DNA from: Microtetraspora sp. NBRC 13810
Lineage (GTDB): Bacteria > Actinomycetota > Actinomycetes > Streptosporangiales > Streptosporangiaceae
Direction of reading: 5' to 3'
NCBI RefSeq assembly: GCF_030268685.1
Contig: NZ_BSRQ01000009.1
Coordinates: 124,001-188,000, forward strand
DNA length: 64,000 nt
Shown: positions 1-8,301 of the stretch, piece after piece
Position numbering within the stretch: position 1 is the first letter of the stretch
Layout of the letters: each line of letters begins with the position of its first letter
Program-made: the position numbers and the translations under genes
The notes under the pieces: model-generated
Seen by the model: only the letters and a program-made list of their open reading frames with translations
What the model was told of the DNA's origin: nothing
Databases searched by the model: none

Positions 1-205
1 CGAAGTCCCGCCAGGTGTACTCCGGCCGGTGGGCGACGGAGGCCGCGACCGCCGTGACGCGCTCCACCCGCCGCTCCCCCTCGCGCGGCGTCTCCCGCGC
101 ACTCTCGCCCCGGCCGGTCTCCCCCCGGTACGGCGAGGCGTACGGCCCGCGCTGCCACCAGCGGCTTCCCCGCCGGTGCCGGCCCTTGTCGCCCGACTGC
201 GCCAT
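1..205 (-). CDS. Hypothetical protein, 5' part only
   Basis: The first 68 codons of a leftward gene whose 3' end lies outside the window. The start ATG at 205-203 is preceded by an AAGGGG ribosome-binding sequence 5 bases away. The visible peptide begins MAQSGDKGRHRRG, carries a WWQRG segment near residue 15 and is basic and Gly/Arg rich, with no recognisable domain, signal peptide or membrane segment. It diverges from the small membrane protein that starts at 335, with about 130 bases between the two starts. I do not recognise it; only the start, the ribosome-binding sequence and the open frame support it as real. Confidence 0.55.
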   Translation of the reverse strand, partial: MAQSGDKGRHRRGSRWWQRGPYASPYRGETGRGESARETPREGERRVERVTAVAASVAHRPEYTWRDF

Positions 206-334
206 CACGCCCCTTCGTCCGGCCGTCTGTCCGACACCACGGTACGACGGGCATCTCCTCCCGTCACCCGATATGTCCGACGGCTGGTATGACACGGGCG
301 CGCAGTGGTCCCCGGCATGGCTTACAGTTCGGGC

Positions 335-631
335 ATGTCCGTGGTTCTCGGCTTGGCCTTCCTGGCTTTCTGGCTCTACTGCCTCTTCGACGTCATCACC
401 ACGCCCGACAACGAGACCAGAAACCTGCCCAAGGTGCTGTGGGTGCTCATCGTGGTCGTGGTCGTCGGCTTCGGCGGACTGCTGTGGCTGCTCCTCGGCC
501 GTCCGCGGGGCACAGGAGCCACCCAGGCGCCCCCAGAGCGACCGGCGGCACGCCCCGAGGGTCCCAGAGGCCCGGACGATGATCCGGACTTCCTGAGGGA
601 CCTGGAGCGCCGGATGCGCGAAGAGGACTAG
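335..631 (+). CDS. PLDc_N (phospholipase D nuclease N-terminal) small membrane protein
   Basis: A 98-residue membrane protein. Residues 1-20 form one hydrophobic helix beginning MSVVLGLAFLAFWLYCLFDV, followed by the DVITTPDNETRNLPKVLW segment typical of the PLDc_N family, then a second helix (about residues 36-57) and a Pro/Arg/Asp-rich cytosolic tail. PLDc_N is the membrane part of cardiolipin synthases found alone in many actinobacteria; its independent function is not established. The ATG at 335 is chosen because a TACAGT -10 element ends 6 bases before it, the leaderless arrangement common in actinomycetes; in-frame starts at 305 and 317 lack this. It converges on ccsB with a 16-base gap. 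Confidence 0.8.
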   Translation: MSVVLGLAFLAFWLYCLFDVITTPDNETRNLPKVLWVLIVVVVVGFGGLLWLLLGRPRGTGATQAPPERPAARPEGPRGPDDDPDFLRDLERRMREED

Positions 632-647
632 ACGTCCCCGGAGGGGC

Positions 648-1601
648 TCAGCCGGGCAGGCCGGCGTAGGAGTGCAGGCCGCCGAGGAACATGTTGACCC
701 CCACCAGGTTGAACAGCAGGCAGCCGAAGGCCACGAGCTGCACGATCATGGCCTTCTTGCCGCGCCAGCCCGCGGTCGCCCGGGCGTGCAGGTAAGCCGC
801 GTAGGCGATCCAGGTGATGAACGCCCAGACCTCCTTGGGGTCCCAGCCCCAGTAGCGGCCCCACGCCTTGTCGGCCCACAGGGCGCCGGCGATGACGGCG
901 AAGGTCCAGATGGGGAAGGAGATCACGATCGCCCGGTGGGCCACCGCCTCCAGGTCGGCGCGCGACGGCAGCCGGGAGGGGCCCTCCCCGCGGATCAGGT
1001 AGAGCACGCCGGAGACGCCGGACATGATGAACAGCCCGCTGGCGATGATGGCCGCGCTGACGTGGATCGCGATCCAGTAGGAGTTCAGCGCGGGCACCAC
1101 GGGCCCCGCCTGGATGTGCAGGTAGCGGACGGCGAAGCCGAGGCCGAGCGTCGCGGTGAGGGACACGAAGGCGCCGAGGAAGCGCACCGTGTAGCGCAGC
1201 TGCATGAACAGGAAGACGGTCATCGCGGCGAAGCAGATCGCCACCACGAACTCGTACATGTTGCCCCACGGCCACCGGTCCACCGCGAGGCCGCGGGTCA
1301 GGATCGAGCCGAGGTTGGCCGCCCAGCCCAGCCAGCTCAGGACCACGGCGACGAGACCGGCCTTCGACGCCCAGGCGGGCACCGGGCGGGCGCCGTCCCC
1401 CCCACCCGTCTCCGCGGCGACCGGCGCGCCGCCGCCGACCGTGACCAGCTCGCGTGCCGGCTCGGCCGCCGCCCGCGCCGTCACCCGGCCGAAGCCCAGC
1501 TCCAGCGCGTATCCGATCATGGCGAACACATAGAGCAGCACCGTCGCCAGTATGAGCGTGTCGCTCAGACCGGCCAGACCGGCGTTGACCTCAACGGGCA
1601 T
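648..1601 (-). CDS. ccsB: Cytochrome c biogenesis protein CcsB (heme handling, system II)
   Basis: A 317-residue polytopic membrane protein, the CcsB/CcsA half of the system II cytochrome c synthase that moves heme across the membrane and attaches it to apocytochrome c. The signature tryptophan-rich heme motif WGWDPKE is at about residues 251-257, followed by VWAFITW; conserved histidines occur in RYLHIQAG, AIHVSAA and near the C-terminus (GGLHSY). About eight membrane segments are visible, with an Ala/Gly-rich insert at residues 40-75. Its start overlaps the end of resB by 11 bases, so translation is probably coupled. It is the last gene of the resA-ccdA-resB-ccsB transcript. Confidence 0.95.
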   Translation of the reverse strand: MPVEVNAGLAGLSDTLILATVLLYVFAMIGYALELGFGRVTARAAAEPARELVTVGGGAPVAAETGGGDGARPVPAWASKAGLVAVVLSWLGWAANLGSILTRGLAVDRWPWGNMYEFVVAICFAAMTVFLFMQLRYTVRFLGAFVSLTATLGLGFAVRYLHIQAGPVVPALNSYWIAIHVSAAIIASGLFIMSGVSGVLYLIRGEGPSRLPSRADLEAVAHRAIVISFPIWTFAVIAGALWADKAWGRYWGWDPKEVWAFITWIAYAAYLHARATAGWRGKKAMIVQLVAFGCLLFNLVGVNMFLGGLHSYAGLPG

Positions 1602-3258
1602 CCTTCACTCCTGCAGATGTGGCACCCAGTGCCTTCACGATGTCGGCGAACTCCTCGGCGAAACCCGCCGCCCCGCCCTCGGTCCGGGTCAGGCCGCCGA
1701 CCTGAACGACCGTACTCCCGTCCTTGTCCGGTTCCTGCACCCGCACCCAGATCCGCCGCCTGCGGATCGTGAGCGAGAGCAGCAGGCCGGCGATGGCGAG
1801 GACGGCGGCGATCAGGGCGGGCACCCGGCCCGGGTCGTAGGCGATCTGGAGCGAGATCCACTCCTTGACGCCGGTGAAGGTGACCTTGCCCGCGCCGCCG
1901 GGCAGGTCGATCGACTGCCCGACCTCCAGCGGGTCGGCCTTCATCACCAGCGGCTTCATCTTCTTCAGCTTCTCGGTGTCGAACAGGTACACCGACTGCG
2001 GGATGCCCGAGCTCAGGCCGAGGTCGCCGGCGAAGGCGCGGACCTGCGCGGTGGGCTGGAGCGCGGCGGGGAAGGCCGACACCAGCGTCCCGTCCTGGAG
2101 CGGCACCGTGGTCGGCAGGAACCGCACCGACAGCCCGAGCTGCTCCGGCTTCGCGTCCGGCACCTTGATCGTGCACTCGGACGCGAAGGTGTTGATGTTC
2201 TCGGCCAGGCACGGCACCGGTCCCTGGTAGGCGACCTGTCCCTGGCCGTCCAGGACGGTGAAGGAGGGCGCGTAACCGTGGCCGATCAGGTAGGTCTGCG
2301 TGCCGTCGACCTCCAGCGGCTCGTTGACCTTCAGCGTGTACTCGTAGGGCTTCGCGCCCGGGCGGTCGGTCACCTTCAGCCTGGCCAGGAAGTCGAGCAC
2401 CTGGCCGCGCTGCTGCCCGGCGAGCACGTAGTTCGCCTGGAAGTCCTCCACCTGGAAGGAGAAGGGGGCCAGCGACTCGGCGGAGACCCGGGTGCCGGGC
2501 ATGTAGCGGTCGTAGGCGGCGACCGTGTTGGCGAAGCCGTTGCCCTCGACGATGAGCACGTTGCCGCGGTAGCCGTACAGGGAGCCGAGGCCGACGGCGA
2601 CCAGCATGCCGAGCAGGGCGATGTGGAAGATCAGGTTGCCGGACTCGCGCAGGTAGCCCTTCTCGGCCGACACCCAGCCGGGGCCCGTGGCCACCCGGAA
2701 CCGGCGGCGGCGCAGGGCGGCGGCGAGGTCCTCGACGGTGGCGCCGCCCTCGGCGGTGAAGGCGGCGTGCTGCGGCAGGCGGGCGAGGTTGCGCGGGGCG
2801 GCGGGCGGGCGGCGGCGCAGTTCGCGGGCGTAGACGCCCAGCCGGGGGACGACGCAGCCGATCAGCGAGACGAAGAGCAGCAGGTAGATCGCCGCGAACC
2901 AGGGCGCCTGGAAGACGTCGAAGAGCCAGAACCGGTCGAGCCACTCGGCGTAGCCCGGGTTGTCCTTGAAGTACTGCGCCACCGCGCCGGGGTCGACGCC
3001 GCGCTGGGGGTAGATCGAGCCGGGGACCGAGGCCAGCGCGAAGAGGAACAGCAGGATCAGCGCGGTCCGCATCGAGGTGAGCGTGCGCCAGAACCAGCGC
3101 AGCCAGCCCACCGGGCCGAGCCCGGCCGGCCGGTCCCGCCCGCCCCCGGGCCCGGATCCAGCTTCGGATCCGGCTTCGGATGCGGCTTCGGATCCGGCTT
3201 CGGATGCGGCTTCGGGCGCGGGCTCGGCGGTGGCGCGGGGGTCGTGCGTTCGGGTCAT
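1591..3258 (-). CDS. resB: Cytochrome c biogenesis protein ResB
   Basis: A 555-residue ResB-family membrane protein, partner of CcsB in system II heme ligation to c-type cytochromes. After a low-complexity acidic N-terminus (about residues 13-32, Ala-Ser-Glu repeats encoded by 12-base tandem repeats) come the family hallmark TLTSMRTALILLFLFALASV with PGSIYPQ, further membrane helices around residues 120-140 and 205-225, a large extracytoplasmic domain, and a final helix near residue 485. The length is usual for actinobacterial ResB. ATG at 3258 has only a weak AGG ribosome-binding sequence. It lies 88 bases after ccdA and overlaps ccsB. Confidence 0.95.
   Translation of the reverse strand: MTRTHDPRATAEPAPEAASEAGSEAASEAGSEAGSGPGGGRDRPAGLGPVGWLRWFWRTLTSMRTALILLFLFALASVPGSIYPQRGVDPGAVAQYFKDNPGYAEWLDRFWLFDVFQAPWFAAIYLLLFVSLIGCVVPRLGVYARELRRRPPAAPRNLARLPQHAAFTAEGGATVEDLAAALRRRRFRVATGPGWVSAEKGYLRESGNLIFHIALLGMLVAVGLGSLYGYRGNVLIVEGNGFANTVAAYDRYMPGTRVSAESLAPFSFQVEDFQANYVLAGQQRGQVLDFLARLKVTDRPGAKPYEYTLKVNEPLEVDGTQTYLIGHGYAPSFTVLDGQGQVAYQGPVPCLAENINTFASECTIKVPDAKPEQLGLSVRFLPTTVPLQDGTLVSAFPAALQPTAQVRAFAGDLGLSSGIPQSVYLFDTEKLKKMKPLVMKADPLEVGQSIDLPGGAGKVTFTGVKEWISLQIAYDPGRVPALIAAVLAIAGLLLSLTIRRRRIWVRVQEPDKDGSTVVQVGGLTRTEGGAAGFAEEFADIVKALGATSAGVKDAR
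3161..3220. repeat. 12-base tandem repeat inside resB
   Basis: Five units of 12 bases. Four alternate GCTTCGGATCCG and GCTTCGGATGCG; the last is degenerate (GCTTCGGGCGCG). The array is in frame and encodes Ala-Ser-Glu/Ala-Gly-Ser-Glu repeats in the cytosolic N-terminus of ResB. Because each unit is four codons, copy-number change would leave the frame intact. Confidence 0.85.
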
Positions 3259-3346
3259 GGGTTACCTGTCATCGGGCCCCGGGTCCTCTCGGCCGTCCTC
3301 GGGGCTGTCGTCAGGGTCGTCGTGCGGGCCGTGCCGGGGGGCGTCA

Positions 3347-4081
3347 TCAGATCACCGGCTGGAATCCGCCGATCCAGCCCTGCATGGTGGCGATCAGCTC
3401 ACCCCACAGGCCGGTGACCAGGAGCAGGCCCACGGCCACCAGCATGCCGCCGCCGATCCGGGTGATCAGCGGCGTGTGCCGGCGCAGGGCCTTGAAGGCG
3501 CGCAGCGCCTTGCTGTAGGCGAGCCCGGCCGCCACGAACGGCAGGCCGAGCCCGAGGGCGTAGCCGAAGGCGAGCAGCGCGCCGCGCCCGGCGCTGCCCT
3601 CGGTGAGGCCGAGGGTGAGCACCACGGCGAGCGTCGGGCCGATGCACGGGGTCCAGCCCAGGCCGAACACGATGCCGAGCAGCGGCGCCCCGGCGAGCCC
3701 CGCGGCGGGCAGCCGGTGGATCCGCACGTCCCGCTGGAGGCCCGGGATGAGCCCGATGAAGGCCAGCCCGAGCACGATCGTGACCCCGCCGAGGATCCGG
3801 GTGATGATCTCGGCGTTGCCGAGCATCGCGGCCCCGAGCCCGCCGACGACGGCGCCGCCGAAGACGAAGACGGCGGCGAAGCCCAGCACGAACAGCCCGG
3901 TGCCGAGCAGCAGCCGCCCCCGGCGCGGGTCGGCGCTCATGCCGGTCACGTACGACAGGTAGCCGGGCACCAGCGGCAGCACGCACGGCGACAGGAAGGA
4001 GACCACGCCGGCCGCCACCGCGATCGGCAGGGCCAGGCCGAGTGAGCCGGAGGCGACGGTGCCGGCGAGGTCGGCGTTCAT
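3347..4081 (-). CDS. ccdA: Cytochrome c biogenesis protein CcdA (thiol transporter)
   Basis: A 244-residue CcdA/DsbD-type membrane protein with six predicted helices, which passes reducing equivalents from cytosolic thioredoxin to the extracytoplasmic thioredoxin-like protein that keeps apocytochrome cysteines reduced. The two redox cysteines are in the family motifs SPCVLPLVPGYLSYVTG (about residues 32-48) and GWTPCIGPTL (about residues 147-156). The gene lies 40 bases after resA, its presumed electron acceptor, and 88 bases before resB, in the usual actinobacterial order. A hydrophobic C-terminus ends GWIGGFQPVI. Confidence 0.95.
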   Translation of the reverse strand: MNADLAGTVASGSLGLALPIAVAAGVVSFLSPCVLPLVPGYLSYVTGMSADPRRGRLLLGTGLFVLGFAAVFVFGGAVVGGLGAAMLGNAEIITRILGGVTIVLGLAFIGLIPGLQRDVRIHRLPAAGLAGAPLLGIVFGLGWTPCIGPTLAVVLTLGLTEGSAGRGALLAFGYALGLGLPFVAAGLAYSKALRAFKALRRHTPLITRIGGGMLVAVGLLLVTGLWGELIATMQGWIGGFQPVI

Positions 4082-4121
4082 CGGGCCGCGATCCGCTCGC
4101 GGAGGGGCGTGCTCGTCGTGG

Positions 4122-4727
4122 TCACGGCTTCTCGTCGCTCACCTTGGTCACGGCGTCCATCAGGTCGGTGTACTTGACCGCGCCGAGCGCCCTGGCCGCG
4201 ATCCGGCCCTGCCGGTCGATGATCAGGGTCGAGGGGATCGCGGCGGGCGGCACGGTGCCCTGGAAGGCCAGGGCCACCCTGCCCGGCTGGTCGTGCAGGC
4301 TCGGGTAGCCCGGCTCGTGGTTGCGCTCGAAGGCCAGTGCGGACGCCTTGTCGTCCTTGAACGCGACGCCGAGGAAGTCGACCCCCTTGGCCTTGGTCTT
4401 GGCCGCGACGTCCTTCAGCACGGGGGCCTCGGCGACGCACGGCGAGCACCAGGAGGCCCAGAAGTTCAGCACCACGACCTTGCCCTTGTGCGCGGCGAGC
4501 GAGACGGCGGCGCCGTCGAGGGACTGGCCTTCGACGACGGGCGCGGGCCTGCGCTCCGCCGCGCCGAACACCACCATCTTGCCGTCGCCGGCGATGAACC
4601 GGGTGTCCCCGGCGCCGGGCTGGGCGGACTGGCCGCCGGCACACGCGGAGGCGCCCAGGACCGCCGCGACGGCCAGCGCGAACGCGAGCGTGCGGCGGAG
4701 GACGAGGGCGGTTTTCGTCGCGGACAC
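4122..4727 (-). CDS. resA: Thioredoxin-like lipoprotein ResA/TlpA
   Basis: A 201-residue exported thioredoxin-fold protein of the TlpA/ResA family, which reduces apocytochrome c haem-binding cysteines. The start is the GTG at 4727: it has an AGGAG sequence 11 bases upstream and gives a signal peptide with a lipobox ending LGASAC (Cys29), whereas longer in-frame starts add an unrelated 46-residue extension. The active site is WCSPC (Cys94, Cys97) after VVVLNFWAS, and the cis-proline segment AIPSTLIID is near residue 167. Two adjacent inverted repeats lie directly upstream of the ribosome-binding sequence. It is the first gene of the cytochrome c assembly set. Confidence 0.92.
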   Translation of the reverse strand: MSATKTALVLRRTLAFALAVAAVLGASACAGGQSAQPGAGDTRFIAGDGKMVVFGAAERRPAPVVEGQSLDGAAVSLAAHKGKVVVLNFWASWCSPCVAEAPVLKDVAAKTKAKGVDFLGVAFKDDKASALAFERNHEPGYPSLHDQPGRVALAFQGTVPPAAIPSTLIIDRQGRIAARALGAVKYTDLMDAVTKVSDEKP

Positions 4728-4742
4728 GGGAGGAGGATCTCC

Positions 4743-4780
4743 TTGTACTACAACCGGTAGAGCAGCAGCCACTCTACCGG
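4743..4780 (-). promoter_or_regulatory. Two abutting inverted repeats before resA
   Basis: An 11-base palindrome TTGTACTACAA (4743-4753) is followed without a gap by a 9-base inverted repeat CCGGTAGAG / CTCTACCGG (4754-4762 and 4772-4780) with a 9-base spacer. Both sit immediately upstream of the resA ribosome-binding sequence and within the histidine phosphatase-resA gap. They could be an RNA stem-loop controlling resA translation, a terminator for the upstream gene, or operators; there is no T-tract. The inverted symmetry is seen directly, the role is inference. Confidence 0.5.
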
Positions 4781-4824
4781 CGGGACCGGTCGCCCGGCAC
4801 ACCAACCCACCCGTGGCGGGCCCG

Positions 4825-5442
4825 CTAGTGGTAAAGCGCTCCGGCGGGCTCGCTGTAGCCCACACTGGTCAGCCGGTCACCGTCGAAGGTGAACGTGGTC
4901 AGGCTGGCCAGGCCGCACTGGCGGCGGCGCGGGTCGTGCCACAGCCGGCGGCCCTCCGCGGCCATCCGGATGGTCCAGATGGGGAGCTGGTGGCTGACCA
5001 GCACGGCCTCGTGGCCGCGCGCCGACCGCCGGGCCCCGTCGATCGCGTCCCGCATCCGCCGCACGATGGCGGTGTACGGCTCGCCCCAGGACGGGCGGAA
5101 CGGGTTCCACAGGTGCCGGTAGCTTCCCGGCCGGCGGAACAGGCCGTCCCCCTGGGCCACGGGATGGCCCTGGAAGATGTTGAGCGCCTCCAGCAGGCGC
5201 TCGTCGACGGCCGCCTCCACGCCCAGCGCCTCGGCCAGGGGGGCGGCGGTCTCCCGCGCGCGTTCGAGCGGGGAGCTGGCCAGGACGGTGACATCGCGGT
5301 CGGCGATGGCCTTGGCGACCGTCTCGGCCATGAGCCGCCCGGTCTCGGACAGGTGGTAGCCGGGCAGCCTGCCGTACAGGATGCCCTGCGGGTTGTGCAC
5401 CTCACCGTGGCGCAGCAGATGAACGACGGTGGTCTCAGCCAT
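4825..5442 (-). CDS. Histidine phosphatase (phosphoglycerate mutase-like) family protein
   Basis: A 205-residue branch of the histidine phosphatase superfamily. The phosphorylated histidine is in LLRHGEV (RHGE at residues 11-14), the second conserved histidine in VSHQLPIW (about residue 150), and the acid/arginine region in SSPLERARETAAPLAE. The length fits small-molecule phosphatases rather than true glycolytic mutase. It precedes resA by 97 bases on the same strand. A TAGGCT -10-like element lies 9 bases before the ATG at 5442. The substrate cannot be told from sequence. In actinobacteria this family often sits beside the cytochrome c assembly genes, so the pairing may be conserved. Confidence 0.88.
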   Translation of the reverse strand: MAETTVVHLLRHGEVHNPQGILYGRLPGYHLSETGRLMAETVAKAIADRDVTVLASSPLERARETAAPLAEALGVEAAVDERLLEALNIFQGHPVAQGDGLFRRPGSYRHLWNPFRPSWGEPYTAIVRRMRDAIDGARRSARGHEAVLVSHQLPIWTIRMAAEGRRLWHDPRRRQCGLASLTTFTFDGDRLTSVGYSEPAGALYH

Positions 5443-5508
5443 GGTGGGCTCAGCCTACTCACTGGTACCAGGAGTTGCTCGATCGCCTCCCGGGTCTCTC
5501 GCCAGGGA

Positions 5509-6444
5509 TTATGAGAGTGCGGGCTCAAGGACGGGGACGGGCTGCCCGCTCGGGCGGGCGGCGGTGCGGAGAGCCTCGACGGCGGCGCGGATGGCCGGGC
5601 GGCGGGCCGCGTCGGTGCGCCAGACGGCGTAGACCCTGCGGGTCAGGCCGGCGGTGAGCCGGAGGATCCGCACGGTGGACGGCACGTGGTCGAGGCCGAG
5701 CCTGGGGATGATCGCACAGCCCTGGCCTGCGCCGACGAGGGCGAGCTGCGTGGCGTACTCGTCGGCGACGCAGCTGAAGACCGGCTCGACATCCGCCGAG
5801 CGCAGCGTGAACGCCAGCCAGTCGTGGCAGACGGTGCCGGGCGCGGAGCTGATCCACCGCTCGCCGCAGAGCGCGGAGAGCTCGATCTCGGTCTCGCCCG
5901 CGAGGCGGTGGGTGGCGGGCACGGCGACGTCGGCGATGTCGTCGAGCAGGGTCGCCCGGGACAGGCCCTCGGGCATGGCCATCGGCCGGTTGAGCCAGTC
6001 CTGGGCGATGCCGAGGTCGAGCTCGCCCCTGGCCACCTCGCGGATCTGCCGGTCCGGCTCGCGCTCGTAGACCTGGAGCTGGAGGTCGGGGTGGCGGTGG
6101 CCGAGCGTGGCCAGGGCGGCGGGGAGCAGGCCGCGGGCCGCGGTCGGGAAGGCGGCGATGGACAGCCGGCCCAGCACGGCGCCGCGCAGCGCCTCGAAGT
6201 CGGCCTCCGCGGTCTCGACCAGGGCGAGGATGCGCTCGGCGTGCTCGGCGAGCAGCCCGGCCGCGTCGGTCAGCCGGACGCCGCGCCCGTTGCGCTCCAG
6301 CAGGGTGGTGCCGGTCTCCCGCTCCAGTTTGGCGAGCTGTTGCGAGATCGCCGAAGGGGTCACCATCAGCGCCTCGGCGGCGGCGCCCACCGAACCGTAG
6401 ACGGACACCGCGTGCAGCGCCTTCAGGCGGTTGAGATCCAACAT
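5509..6444 (-). CDS. LysR-family transcriptional regulator
   Basis: A 311-residue LysR regulator. The start ATG at 6444 gives the normal N-terminus MLDLNRLKALHAV and normal family length; a longer frame upstream is Arg/Gly-rich spurious sequence. The winged helix-turn-helix (GSVGAAAEALMVTPSAISQQ, residues 17-36) is followed by the effector-binding PBP2-like domain (about residues 90-300). Palindromes lie in the upstream gap (6445-6507), with a 36-codon ORF divergent from it at 6519. LysR regulators usually control the divergent gene, but no transporter or enzyme is present there. The effector is unknown. Confidence 0.9.
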   Translation of the reverse strand: MLDLNRLKALHAVSVYGSVGAAAEALMVTPSAISQQLAKLERETGTTLLERNGRGVRLTDAAGLLAEHAERILALVETAEADFEALRGAVLGRLSIAAFPTAARGLLPAALATLGHRHPDLQLQVYEREPDRQIREVARGELDLGIAQDWLNRPMAMPEGLSRATLLDDIADVAVPATHRLAGETEIELSALCGERWISSAPGTVCHDWLAFTLRSADVEPVFSCVADEYATQLALVGAGQGCAIIPRLGLDHVPSTVRILRLTAGLTRRVYAVWRTDAARRPAIRAAVEALRTAARPSGQPVPVLEPALS

Positions 6445-6472
6445 GTAAGCAAGTCTAAACGGCTTACGTAAG
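6445..6472. promoter_or_regulatory. Candidate LysR operator
   Basis: Directly upstream of the LysR start, GTAAGC (6445-6450) and GCTTAC (6462-6467) form an inverted repeat with an 11-base spacer, close to the T-N11-A layout of LysR sites. The right arm overlaps a perfect 10-base palindrome CTTACGTAAG (6463-6472). Position and symmetry fit an autoregulatory site. Confidence 0.5.
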
Positions 6473-6492
6473 AAAGTCTCGCTTGTGCTGAA

Positions 6493-6507
6493 CGGTTCCC
6501 GGAACCG
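6493..6507. promoter_or_regulatory. 15-base palindrome CGGTTCC-C-GGAACCG
   Basis: A perfect palindrome centred at 6500, between the LysR operator region and the small divergent ORF that starts at 6519. It may be a second site for the LysR regulator or for another factor acting on the rightward promoter. Only the symmetry and the location support it. Confidence 0.4.
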
Positions 6508-6518
6508 AAAATAGATGC

Positions 6519-6629
6519 ATGAGAACACAACTAGCCCCCAGGAAGACCGTCTCCTACCTTGAGCAGCTCGCCCGCCAGGACCGCGAGCGCCGCATCCGCA
6601 ACGCCAAGCCCAAGCCCGCCGAGCGCTGA
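6519..6629 (+). CDS. Small basic protein, 36 residues, divergent from LysR
   Basis: A short ORF starting MRTQLAPRKTVSYLEQLARQ and ending AKPKPAER. It is strongly basic, with a central amphipathic helix and no membrane segment. The ATG at 6519 has no ribosome-binding sequence; a leaderless mRNA is possible. It occupies the place where a LysR target gene is normally found, and codon third positions are GC-rich, as in neighbouring genes. I do not recognise a family. It could be a true small protein, a leader peptide, or the remnant of a lost target gene. Confidence 0.4.
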   Translation: MRTQLAPRKTVSYLEQLARQDRERRIRNAKPKPAER

Positions 6630-6963
6630 ACCGGCCGACGGGGACCGGCATCCGGCGCGGGGGATCGCGCGGAGCCGAAGAGGGGCCGAGGACCGGCACG
6701 CGGGCGGTGAGGGCCAAGCCCGCCCGCGCGGCCACGCAGACGCGACGCCGGCCCCGCCCGCGCGGGCCACGCTGAGCCCGCCCGCGCGAGGCACGCACGG
6801 CCGACGCCGAACCCACCCGCGCAGACCGCGCCTACGACGCCGAACCCACCCGCACAGCCCGCAGGGACGACGCGAAGTCCCGCGCGGGCCACGCGGGAGC
6901 GACGGCGGGCGGCCCCGGCCGCCGGCGCGGTGATCGCGGGTCGGCGGCCCGCCGCCCGGGCGC
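6630..6963. other. GC-rich gap with degenerate repeats, no gene seen
   Basis: No convincing gene on either strand: all open frames here are Arg/Pro/Ala low complexity. The stretch contains repeated short words: AGCCCGCCCGCGCG at 6717 and 6775, and GACGCCGAACCCACCCGC at 6803 and 6836. A 13-base GC palindrome (6942-6954) lies just past the 3' end of hemL and might help terminate it, but it has no T-tract. Confidence 0.5.
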
Positions 6964-8253
6964 TCAGGACGCCTGGGCGGCGGCCTTCGCCGCGAGCGGG
7001 AGGGCGTCGGTGATCCGGGAGAGGGCGTCGTCGTCGTGCGCGGCGGACAGGAACCACGCCTCGAAGGCCGACGGGGGCAGGTAGACGCCCTGGTCGAGCA
7101 TCGCCTGGAAGAAGGCCCGGAAGGCGGCGGTGTCCTGCCGCTGCGCGCCCGCGAAGTCGGTGACCGGCTCGTCGGTGAAGAACACCGAGAACAGGTTGCC
7201 CGCCCGCTGGAGGCGATGCGGCACCCCCGCCGCCGAGAGCGCCTCGGACGCGGCCCGGCCGACCGCCAGGGCCGCCGCGTCCAGCCTGGCGTAGACGTCG
7301 TCGTCGCAGGCGCGCAGCGTGGCCAGGCCGGCCGCGCAGGCCAGCGGATTACCCGACAGGGTGCCCGCCTGGTAGACCGGCCCCTGCGGGGCGAGCCTGC
7401 CCATGATCTCCGCCCGCCCGCCGAACGCCGCGGCGGGCAGGCCGCCGCCCATGACCTTGCCGAAGGTCATCAGGTCGGCGTCCACCGGCTCGTGGCCGTA
7501 CCAGCCGGCGCGGGTGACCCGGAAGCCGGTGAGCACCTCGTCCAGGATGAGCAGCGCGCCGTGCTCGGTGCACAGCTCGCGCAGCGCCGCGTTGAAGCCG
7601 GGCAGCGGCGGCACCACGCCCATGTTGGCCGGGCACGCCTCGGTGATCACGCAGGCGATCTCGGCCGTGCGGAACGCCTCCCGCACGGCCTCGACGTCGT
7701 TGTAGGGCAGCACGATCGTGTCGGCCGCCGCGGCCCCGGTCACCCCTGGCGTGTCGGGCAGCCCGAACGTCACCACGCCCGACCCCGCCGAGGCGAGCAG
7801 CGCGTCCACGTGCCCGTGGTAGCACCCGGCGAACTTGATCACCTTGGACCGCCCGGTGAACCCGCGCGCCAGCCGTACGGCCGACATCGTGGCCTCGGTG
7901 CCCGAGTTGACCAGCCGCACCATCTCCACCGGCGCGACCCTGGCGACGATCTCCTCGGCTAGCTCAACCTCGCCCGGCGTGGCCGTGCCGTAGGAGGTGC
8001 TGTGGGCCACGGCCTCGGTGAGGGCCTCGACGACCGCCGGGTGCCGGTGGCCCAGGATCATCGGCCCCCAGGAGCAGACCAGGTCCACGTAGGTGTTGCC
8101 GTCGACATCCGTGATGCGGGGGCCCTGGCCGGCCGCCATGAAACGGGGGGTGCCGCCGACCGCGCCGAAGGCTCGCACCGGCGAGTTGACGCCACCGGGC
8201 ACGATCCGGCGGGCACGGTCGAAAAGATCCTCGGACTTCTGAGTACGGCTCAC
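6964..8253 (-). CDS. hemL: Glutamate-1-semialdehyde 2,1-aminomutase
   Basis: A 429-residue PLP enzyme that converts glutamate-1-semialdehyde to 5-aminolevulinate, the second step of C5-pathway heme synthesis. The Schiff-base lysine is Lys266 in [19 protein letters not shown]; other class III aminotransferase marks are [14 protein letters not shown] (118-131), [10 protein letters not shown] (141-150) and [11 protein letters not shown] (236-246). The GTG start at 8253 gives the usual N-terminus. It is the last gene of the leftward heme set, 48 bases after the PrimPol-like gene. The substrate is supplied by HemA, encoded in the same cluster. Confidence 0.97.
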   Translation of the reverse strand: MSRTQKSEDLFDRARRIVPGGVNSPVRAFGAVGGTPRFMAAGQGPRITDVDGNTYVDLVCSWGPMILGHRHPAVVEALTEAVAHSTSYGTATPGEVELAEEIVARVAPVEMVRLVNSGTEATMSAVRLARGFTGRSKVIKFAGCYHGHVDALLASAGSGVVTFGLPDTPGVTGAAAADTIVLPYNDVEAVREAFRTAEIACVITEACPANMGVVPPLPGFNAALRELCTEHGALLILDEVLTGFRVTRAGWYGHEPVDADLMTFGKVMGGGLPAAAFGGRAEIMGRLAPQGPVYQAGTLSGNPLACAAGLATLRACDDDVYARLDAAALAVGRAASEALSAAGVPHRLQRAGNLFSVFFTDEPVTDFAGAQRQDTAAFRAFFQAMLDQGVYLPPSAFEAWFLSAAHDDDALSRITDALPLAAKAAAQAS

Positions 8254-8301
8254 GCCACCAAGGCTAGACCGAACCGCCCGCAGCCGCGGAACCGAACCGG
8301 G

